Origin: Desulfovibrio sp.
GTDB taxonomy: Bacteria > Desulfobacterota > Desulfovibrionia > Desulfovibrionales > Desulfovibrionaceae
NCBI GenBank assembly: GCA_031291035.1
Contig: JAISLI010000027.1
Span: 1-47,220, forward strand
DNA length: 47,220 nt
Direction: 5' to 3'
The translations under genes and the position numbers were made by a program. The stretch's first letter is position 1. Every line of letters starts with the position of its first letter. A model generated the notes under the pieces. It searched no databases. It was not told the origin of the DNA and saw nothing but the letters and a program-made list of their open reading frames with translations. Shown here in pieces: positions 41,689 to 47,220 of the stretch.

Positions 41689-43749
41689 CTATTCCGCAGC
41701 CCTGCTTTTCCGGTATTCGGCTATCACCTTTTCGGCGACGGGCTGGGGCGCTTCTTCATAATGGGCGAACTCCATCGTGAAGAAACCCTGTCCGCCCGTC
41801 ATGGAGCGCAAATCCGGAGCATAGCGCAACACCTCGCTCATGGGCACGTGGGCCTTGATTTCCGTGAGTCCCGCCCGGGAATCCGAGCCAAGCACCTTGC
41901 CGCGCCGCGAGGAGAGATCGCCGATGACGTCGCCCATGTTCTCGTCGGGAATGGAGATCGTCAGCAAAACAACGGGTTCCAGCAAAACGGGCTTGAGGCT
42001 TTCCATGGCTTTTTTGAACGCCAGGGAGCCGGCCACCTTGAAGGCCATTTCCGAAGAATCCACAGTATGGTAGCTGCCGTCGTACACTTTGACGCGATAG
42101 TCCACCACCTGACATCCCGCCAGGAATCCGCGGGCGGCGGCCTCCTGGATTCCCTTGTCAATGGCCGGAATATACTGACGCGGTATCACGCCGCCCACAA
42201 TGGCGTCTTCAAATACATAACCGGCGCCGCGCGGCAGTCCTTCCATTTCAATCCAGCAGTCGCCGAACTGGCCGCGGCCGCCGGATTGTTTTTTATGACG
42301 GCCCTGCGCCTGACACTTGCCGCGCACTGTTTCCCGGTAGGGAACCCTGGGCGTTTTAAGCGCAATGCCAATTTTATAACGCCGCCTGGCCTTCTCCACG
42401 GAAAGTTCAATATGCAACTGACCCATGCCTGAAAGCAAAATATCGCCGTTTTCCTCATCGCGGGCGAGCTTCAGAGTCATATCCTCGTCCAGCAGGCGCT
42501 GAATGGCCGTATAAACCTTGTCTTCCTCCCCTTTTTCTTTGGGGGCCAGGGCATACGTGATCAACTGCGGCGGCAGTTTGGGCATGGACAGCGCAAAAGG
42601 GGATTTTTCGTCGCAAAGGGTATCGCCGCTGCGGGTATTTTTGAGCTTGGCCACTGCCACAATGGCCCCGGATTGAACGGGATCCTTGACGGACGCCTGC
42701 GTTTTGCCCGTAAGGTACAGCAAATTTCCAAGCCGTTCGCTTTCTTCGGCGCGCATGTTTTTGAGAACGCTGTCTGCGGCGACGGTGCCGGAAAGTATGC
42801 GCAGAAGTGAAAGTTGGCCGGAAAAAGGATCGGACAGCGTTTTGAACACAAGGCAGGCGGGAGGGGCGTCAGGGGAAGTCGGGCGCGCATCGCCGTCAGG
42901 ATTGGCAAAAGCGGGCCGTTCGAGGGGAGAAGGCAAAAGCGCCTCAACCGCGTCAAGAACAGCTTTGCCCCCCTTGTTTTCGATAGCCGAGCAGACAAGC
43001 ACGGGCGTCAGTTCTCCGGAGAGCACGCCCGCCCTGAGGCCGACGCCGAGTTCGGCAAAATCGAGGCTGCCTTCCTCAAGATATTTTTCCATCAGGTCTT
43101 CATCACTTTCCGCGATATTTTCAACAGTCACATCATGCAGAAGTTGCACGTCATCGGCCAGCTCCGGGGGAATTTTCGCCTCGGTGACGCCGCCGTCGGC
43201 AAACATCAGCGCTTTTCCTTGCAGCACGTCCACCACGCCCGCAAAAACGCCGTTCCGGCGTATGGGAACCTGCAGGGCGACGGTTTTGACCCCAAGGGCG
43301 GAGAGGCTGTCAAAAGCCATCTGAAAATTCGCCCTGTCCCGATCCAGCTTGTTGATCACGAACATGGCGGGCAGCTTTTCCGCCCGGACGTTATTCCAGA
43401 GTTTTTTTGTCAGAGGACGAACGCCGTCAACGGCATCCAGCACGAAAAGCACGCCGTCAACGGCCTTCAGCAGCCATTCCATATCGCCGGTAAAATTGCC
43501 GTCGCCAGGGGTATCCAGCAAAAAATGACGGTTCCTGTTCCAAAGCCATGTGGCGAAGGCGGGCTGGATGGAGCCGCGGCGGTGAATCTCCTCCGGCTCG
43601 TAATCCAGGCAGGTTGTGCCGTCTTCAATGGCTCCCATGCGCGTGAGCGCGCCTGTATTGAACAGGAGCATTTCCGCGAGCGAGGTTTTGCCGCATCCGC
43701 CGGTTCCGACGAGAGCGAAAGTGCGTTGCATGTCGAGAGGCGTGGACAT
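41689..43749 (-). CDS. Elongation factor G-like GTPase (EF-G2/FusA2-type paralogue)
   Basis: A 686-residue translational GTPase with EF-G domain order. G1 is ALVGTGGCGKTSLAEM instead of AHIDAGKTT, G4 is INKLDRDRANF, and domain IV carries GRGQFGDCW. In the switch II motif it reads DTPGDGNF where EF-G has DTPGHVDF, so the GTPase-stimulating His is Asp. This is a paralogue class of EF-G without a fixed role rather than the housekeeping factor. ATG 43749 has AAGGGGG at about 5 bases. It is transcribed alone, convergent with nrnA. Confidence 0.88.
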   Translation of the reverse strand: MSTPLDMQRTFALVGTGGCGKTSLAEMLLFNTGALTRMGAIEDGTTCLDYEPEEIHRRGSIQPAFATWLWNRNRHFLLDTPGDGNFTGDMEWLLKAVDGVLFVLDAVDGVRPLTKKLWNNVRAEKLPAMFVINKLDRDRANFQMAFDSLSALGVKTVALQVPIRRNGVFAGVVDVLQGKALMFADGGVTEAKIPPELADDVQLLHDVTVENIAESDEDLMEKYLEEGSLDFAELGVGLRAGVLSGELTPVLVCSAIENKGGKAVLDAVEALLPSPLERPAFANPDGDARPTSPDAPPACLVFKTLSDPFSGQLSLLRILSGTVAADSVLKNMRAEESERLGNLLYLTGKTQASVKDPVQSGAIVAVAKLKNTRSGDTLCDEKSPFALSMPKLPPQLITYALAPKEKGEEDKVYTAIQRLLDEDMTLKLARDEENGDILLSGMGQLHIELSVEKARRRYKIGIALKTPRVPYRETVRGKCQAQGRHKKQSGGRGQFGDCWIEMEGLPRGAGYVFEDAIVGGVIPRQYIPAIDKGIQEAAARGFLAGCQVVDYRVKVYDGSYHTVDSSEMAFKVAGSLAFKKAMESLKPVLLEPVVLLTISIPDENMGDVIGDLSSRRGKVLGSDSRAGLTEIKAHVPMSEVLRYAPDLRSMTGGQGFFTMEFAHYEEAPQPVAEKVIAEYRKSRAAE

Positions 43750-44061
43750 GATTCCCCCTTACTGTGAATGATAAGGTCACACCCGGAAGGCGGCATGGTA
43801 CCGTGTTGTCGATCAAAAGGAAAGGTTTTTCCCGCGTCCCGGGGAAATGGAGCATATATGGCCCCGCCCTGATCAAATTGATGCGGGGCATGCGAAACCC
43901 TGTTCGGACAGAGCCAAAAATGCTGAAAAGCAATCTTGACTTTCGCGCCGCGGACACGTACTTTTTCGCGGGTGTGACGATTGTGTGACGTTCCGGCGTT
44001 GGAGTTGCTGAAACGGAAATTCCCGCCTGATTTTTACGCGCGCACGCGCGTTAACTCCGCA
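43750..44061. other. 312-bp divergent gap with promoter for the PilZ gene
   Basis: A rightward promoter is at 43936-43964 (TTGACT, 17 bases, TACTTT). No gene is supported in the remainder. Confidence 0.5.
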
Positions 44062-44997
44062 ATGAAAGAACAAAACTATTATTTGATACCGCTGGTCATT
44101 GTTGTCCTGCTGTTCGTCATGTTGCCTTTTCTGCGGAAAATACGCCGGACGCGAAAAGACGCGGCCCGGCGCAAAACCATCCTGATGGATTTGCTGCGAA
44201 GAGCCCAGGAGCAGAACAAGACCTTCGACATCAAGTTCCTGAAGGAGGAAAAGACCAAACACGGCTTCTCCGCCCTGCTGCAAAAAATAACCGACCAGCG
44301 GCTTGAAATGGAAGTGCTGGGATATGTTTCCGGGAAATGGATCGGCGCGGACATTGACGTGTATTTTCGCGTCATCCTGGATGAGAGGCCGGCATTTTAC
44401 AAATTCCGGGCCGTGTTGCGGAAAGTCATCACGCAGGGCCGGAATTCCCGCCTTTTCATCACCCCGCCGCGGGATCTGGAAGTTGGGCAGAACCGCAAAT
44501 TCATCCGCGTGAAACCCCGCCGGGAATCAATACGCGCCATGGCCGTGTGGCATCTTAATCCGGCCCGCCCCCTGCCGCGCACGATCGACGAAATGGGGCC
44601 TCCGCTTTTTTTCCGCCGCCACGGCACGGAGGCCGTGCCTGTGGACATTGAAAACATTTCCTCGGCGGGCTTCGGTCTGCGTTTTTCCATTGATGATCCG
44701 TCGGAGCCGCCCGAGTATCTGACAGGCGGCTCACATCTGCTTTGCCTTGTCATCTACCGCCTTGACGAAAAGCACGAGCGGTTCAACCTTTTCTGGAGCG
44801 CCAACGAAATTGTCAACTCCCGCGCGGAAGAAGGTAAAAATTCCGCCCTGGTCCTGGGGACCGCATTCACCAACTGGGCCATGCAGGGAAAAGGAAAAAA
44901 GGAAATAAACTGGTTTTATACCTCTCCCGCACACGGGGTTATGCCCATCACCAAATGGGTCATGCGGATTGACAGAAAACAGCGCCTGCTGACCTGA
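44062..44997 (+). CDS. Membrane-anchored PilZ (c-di-GMP receptor) protein
   Basis: A 311-residue protein with one N-terminal TM (YYLIPLVIVVLLFVMLPF, about residues 6-23), then a basic linker, a YcgR-like N-terminal domain (about 60-150) and a PilZ domain. The two PilZ c-di-GMP motifs are visible: RxxxR as RKFIRVKPR near 152-160, and DIENISSAGFGLRF as the D/NxSxxG loop near 200. It likely responds to c-di-GMP at the membrane, in motility or surface control. Start ATG 44062; a frame further up is not protein-like. The downstream PAS gene begins 39 bp on in the same direction. Confidence 0.85.
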   Translation: MKEQNYYLIPLVIVVLLFVMLPFLRKIRRTRKDAARRKTILMDLLRRAQEQNKTFDIKFLKEEKTKHGFSALLQKITDQRLEMEVLGYVSGKWIGADIDVYFRVILDERPAFYKFRAVLRKVITQGRNSRLFITPPRDLEVGQNRKFIRVKPRRESIRAMAVWHLNPARPLPRTIDEMGPPLFFRRHGTEAVPVDIENISSAGFGLRFSIDDPSEPPEYLTGGSHLLCLVIYRLDEKHERFNLFWSANEIVNSRAEEGKNSALVLGTAFTNWAMQGKGKKEINWFYTSPAHGVMPITKWVMRIDRKQRLLT

Positions 44998-45036
44998 ACG
45001 CGCGGCCGCGGGCGGCGGAATGCCAAAGGAGGCAAT

Positions 45037-46638
45037 GTGGAAGAGCGTATTCGTCTTACGATCAAGAGCATCCGTGCCCTGCTGGACGCGGCGCCCTTGG
45101 CCAGCGTCATACGAAGCGCGGACATGTCGGTCCTTGCCTTTAACGCGGCGGCTGAACGCCTGTTTCAGTTCACTTCGAAAGCGGAGTTCGACCATTTCTA
45201 CGACAATATTTTTGGACTGCAGCCTGACGGAGTGGAGACGCGGCAACTGCTGCGTGAAATGCACGAGGCCGCCTGCGCGACAGGCAGCAGGACCTTTGAA
45301 TGGGTATACCTGACGAAAGACGGAAAGCCGCTGCACCTTGAAACCACCTACGTTCACGTCCACCCGGAAAAAAATTCCCGCCTGGAAAAAGCCCCCTATC
45401 TGGCCGCCTATACCCGCGACCTGACGGCGCTCAAAGCCAATGAACAGCTTGTCAGGCAAGCCGAGGAATACAACCAGATAATGCTGGACGGATGTCCTCT
45501 CGCCTGCAACCTCTTCAGCGACGACTGCCGGGTGCTGGACTGCAACACCTCGGCCTTGCGGATGCATGGCGTTCAGAGCAAGCGGGAGTATCTTGACTCC
45601 TTTTTCACCCGTCTGTCGCCGCAATTTCAGCCGGACGGACAGAGCAGCCGTGAAAAAGTCCTGAAGATGATAAAAAGGGCGTTCGCAAGCGGCAGGGAGG
45701 TGTTCGAATGGACCCACACGCGCATGGACGGGAGTCCAATTCCGGCCGAAGTCACCCTGGTGCGCCTGCAATGGCGAAACAGCCACCGCCTTGCGGGATA
45801 TGTGCGCGATCTGACAGCAAGCAATGTCAATGAACGACATGTCCGGCAAGCCGAGAAATACAACCAGATGATGCTGGACGGGTGTCCTCTCGCCTGCAAC
45901 CTTTTCAGCGACGACTGCCGGGTGCTGGACTGCAACGCCTCGGCCTTGCGCCTGCATGCCGTTCAGAACAAGCGGGAGTATCTTGACTCCTTTTTCACCC
46001 GCCTGTCGCCGCAATTTCAGCCGGACGGAGAGAACAGCCATGAAAAAGCCCTGATGCTGCTCAAAAAGGCGCTTGCAAGCGGCAGGGAGGTGTTCGAATG
46101 GACTTACACGCGCATGGACGGGTGTTCAATTCCAACCGAAGTCACCCTGGTGCGCCTGCAATGGCGAAACGGGTACCGCATTGCGGCATATGTGCGCGAT
46201 CTGACAGCGGTCAAAGCCAATGAACAATATGTCAGGCAAACCGAGGAATACAACCATCTGATGCTGGAAGGGTGTCCCCTCGCGTGCAACCTCATCAGCG
46301 ACGACTGCCGGGTGCTGGACTGCAACGCCTCGGCCTTGCGGATGTACGGCGTTCAGAGCAAGCGGGAGTATCTTGACTCCTTTTTTACCCGCCTGTCGCC
46401 GCTGTTTCAGCCGGACGGACAGAGCAGCCATGAAAAAGCCCTGAAGATGATGAAAAAGGCGTTCGCAAGCGGCAGGGAGGTGTTCGAATGGACCCACACG
46501 CGCATGGACGGGAGTTCAATTCCGGCCGAAGTCACCCTGGTGCGCCTGAAATGGCGAAACAGCTACCGCCTTGCGGGATATGTGCGCGATCTGACGGATG
46601 AAATCTTCGGTGGGGTTCAGACTGCGCTTTTTCGCTGA
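45037..46638 (+). CDS. PAS-only protein with three near-identical tandem PAS units
   Basis: A 533-residue protein with one divergent PAS-like domain (about 1-130) and three PAS units starting at residues 135, 265 and 395, each 130 residues (390 bp). Each unit carries GCPLACNLFSDDCRVLDCN (or a variant), SKREYLDSFFTRLSP, EVFEWTHTRMDG and an EVTLVRLxWRN strand ending YVRDLT. This is the Desulfovibrio-type PAS fold with PLxCNL...DCN. No kinase, GGDEF or HD domain follows; the protein ends DEIFGGVQTALFR just after the last unit, whose coding DNA merges with a fragment resembling PilZ-coding sequence. It is probably a truncated sensor. The start at 45037 has AAAGGAGG 7 bases upstream. Confidence 0.85.
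   Translation: MEERIRLTIKSIRALLDAAPLASVIRSADMSVLAFNAAAERLFQFTSKAEFDHFYDNIFGLQPDGVETRQLLREMHEAACATGSRTFEWVYLTKDGKPLHLETTYVHVHPEKNSRLEKAPYLAAYTRDLTALKANEQLVRQAEEYNQIMLDGCPLACNLFSDDCRVLDCNTSALRMHGVQSKREYLDSFFTRLSPQFQPDGQSSREKVLKMIKRAFASGREVFEWTHTRMDGSPIPAEVTLVRLQWRNSHRLAGYVRDLTASNVNERHVRQAEKYNQMMLDGCPLACNLFSDDCRVLDCNASALRLHAVQNKREYLDSFFTRLSPQFQPDGENSHEKALMLLKKALASGREVFEWTYTRMDGCSIPTEVTLVRLQWRNGYRIAAYVRDLTAVKANEQYVRQTEEYNHLMLEGCPLACNLISDDCRVLDCNASALRMYGVQSKREYLDSFFTRLSPLFQPDGQSSHEKALKMMKKAFASGREVFEWTHTRMDGSSIPAEVTLVRLKWRNSYRLAGYVRDLTDEIFGGVQTALFR
45439..46605 (+). repeat. Three tandem 390-bp coding repeats (PAS units)
   Basis: Units begin at 45439, 45829 and 46219, an exact 390-base period. Long blocks are identical between units at DNA level, including the segments encoding DDCRVLDCN and KREYLDSFFTRLSP, so the amplification is recent or maintained by recombination. 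Confidence 0.9.
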
Positions 46639-46660
46639 TGACCCGTCGGAGCCGCCCGGG
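46612..46660 (+). pseudogene. Fragment of a PilZ-domain coding sequence at the end of the PAS gene
   Basis: In the +1 frame relative to the PAS protein the DNA reads SSVGFRLRFFADDPSEPPG. The intact PilZ gene at 44062 encodes SSAGFGLRFSIDDPSEPPE at 44655-44715. The match ends there; no other PilZ sequence is found downstream. Confidence 0.6.
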
Positions 46661-46697
46661 CAAAGGAGGCGGTTTTGGACGGAAGCCCGGAATCATA

Positions 46698-46710
46698 AGC
46701 AAAATGCTCT
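46698..46710 (-). repeat. 13-bp family-1 terminal end upstream of the last gene
   Basis: AGCAAAATGCTCT is the reverse of the MITE end AGAGCATTTTGCT. It directly precedes the ribosome site GGGAGG of the next gene. Confidence 0.5.
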
Positions 46711-46724
46711 GGGAGGGCAGTGAC

Positions 46725-47220
46725 ATGAGGCCGACAAAAAACACTTTGGAAAATCCGCTCAACCTCCGCCGGGCCGCGCCCGGAAAATGGATGTTTCCGG
46801 GCGTTCCGGGAACTCTGGTCCTGGCCGCCGCGCTGTGCCTCGGCGGCGCGGGCGCTGTCCTGGCCGCCGCTACGGAGATAAGCCTGAACGGAATCACCGA
46901 CGGCGAGAAGCTGGAGGTGAAAGTTGACGAGATCGCCAAACTGGACAGCGGGGGGGAGATCCTCCCCGGAGGGGATTTCGACAACGCGGGTGTTATTAAA
47001 ATTGTCAGCGGCATTATGGACCTGTCCAGGAACAGGAGTACCTTCGCCACGCTACGCAACAGCGGCCGGATTGACGTGGGGTCCACGAGTCTGAGCCCGC
47101 GCGCCGAACTGGTCCTCGGCGGGGACCAGTTGCTCCGCCTGATTGGCCGGCAGGAGGGAGGGGACGCCAAGGGAAAGCTGTCCGTGTCAAACTATCCCTT
47201 GCCACCAAGCACGGGACGCA
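46725..47220 (+). CDS. N-terminal part of a secreted or surface protein (runs off the window)
   Basis: An open frame from ATG 46725, with GGGAGG 8 bases upstream, continues past the window end (165 codons seen). Residues 1-28 are basic and polar, then GTLVLAAALCLGGAGAVLAA (about 29-48) is a signal-peptide core with AxA-type cleavage, followed by TEISLNGITDGEKLEVKVDE. The long polar stretch before the hydrophobic core resembles extended signal peptides of large secreted adhesin or autotransporter proteins. The mature part is Gly/Leu/Ser-rich with repeated short beta-type motifs (LSRNRSTFATLRNSGRIDVG). Function not assignable from this part. Confidence 0.65.
   Translation, partial: MRPTKNTLENPLNLRRAAPGKWMFPGVPGTLVLAAALCLGGAGAVLAAATEISLNGITDGEKLEVKVDEIAKLDSGGEILPGGDFDNAGVIKIVSGIMDLSRNRSTFATLRNSGRIDVGSTSLSPRAELVLGGDQLLRLIGRQEGGDAKGKLSVSNYPLPPSTGR

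Noticed and set aside
43764..43988. 74-residue frame upstream of the PilZ gene
   Set aside because: GTG start with no ribosome site; overlaps the PilZ promoter and has no family resemblance.
45439..46605. Periodic repeats as a CRISPR array
   Set aside because: The 390-bp units are coding throughout, in frame, with no unique spacers.

Overview
The window looks like a chromosomal segment of a Desulfovibrionaceae bacterium (Desulfovibrio/Bilophila-like sulfate- or sulfite-reducing deltaproteobacterium). The basis is family-level: an outer-membrane porin of the type typical of Desulfovibrio, a fused FAD/Fe-S lactate- or glycolate-oxidase-like protein, a fused Nfn-type electron-bifurcating transhydrogenase, PAS domains of the PLxCNL...DCN type, a futalosine-pathway menaquinone gene (mqnD), and high GC. 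Species cannot be fixed from the sequence.

Layout. 1-2.1 kb: the C-terminal end of a DUF499 ATPase (a family found in anti-phage islands) and a decayed gene next to it. 2.2-5.1 kb: a VUT-family queuosine-precursor transporter converging on tgt, then alr. 5.1-8.9 kb: a leftward block of a membrane protein, pgi and a sensor histidine kinase. 9.1-14.1 kb: argG-argH followed by two unassigned genes, one with a receiver domain that has lost its phospho-acceptor plus TPR-like repeats. 14.1-15.0 kb: mqnD. 15.0-20.0 kb: an accessory zone with two broken transposases, tRNA-Glu(CTC), several small dispersed repeats, a dCMP deaminase, a decayed large phage protein (with a RelA/SpoT-like and a ddrB-ParB-like segment, and an intact-looking small gene antisense to it) and an isonitrile-hydratase-like gene. 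20-29.7 kb: redox and transport genes (FAD/Fe-S oxidase, YeiH-type exporter, NfnA-NfnB fusion, TBADH-type NADP secondary alcohol dehydrogenase). 29.8-34.1 kb: porin, DUF2325 protein, acetyl-CoA synthetase. 34.4-35.2 kb: Sfp-type phosphopantetheinyl transferase. 35.3-41.6 kb: the rimP-nusA-ylxR-infB-nrnA operon behind a textbook promoter and a leader terminator. 41.7-47.2 kb: an EF-G-like GTPase, a PilZ protein, a PAS-only protein made of three near-identical 390-bp units, and the start of a secreted protein that runs off the window.

The most unusual material is non-coding. A 127-bp MITE-like element with about 20-bp imperfect terminal inverted repeats occurs in two full copies (95% identical, opposite orientation), one internally deleted 81-bp copy and several solo or partial ends. 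A second family of about 31 bp occurs three times. Both families sit exactly at gene 3' ends: in at least two convergent gene pairs the repeat supplies or touches the stop codons and fills the whole intergenic gap. A ready-made multi-gene novel system is not evident; the repeat families, the rimP leader, the antisense gene inside the phage remnant, and the PAS/PilZ mosaic are the best leads.
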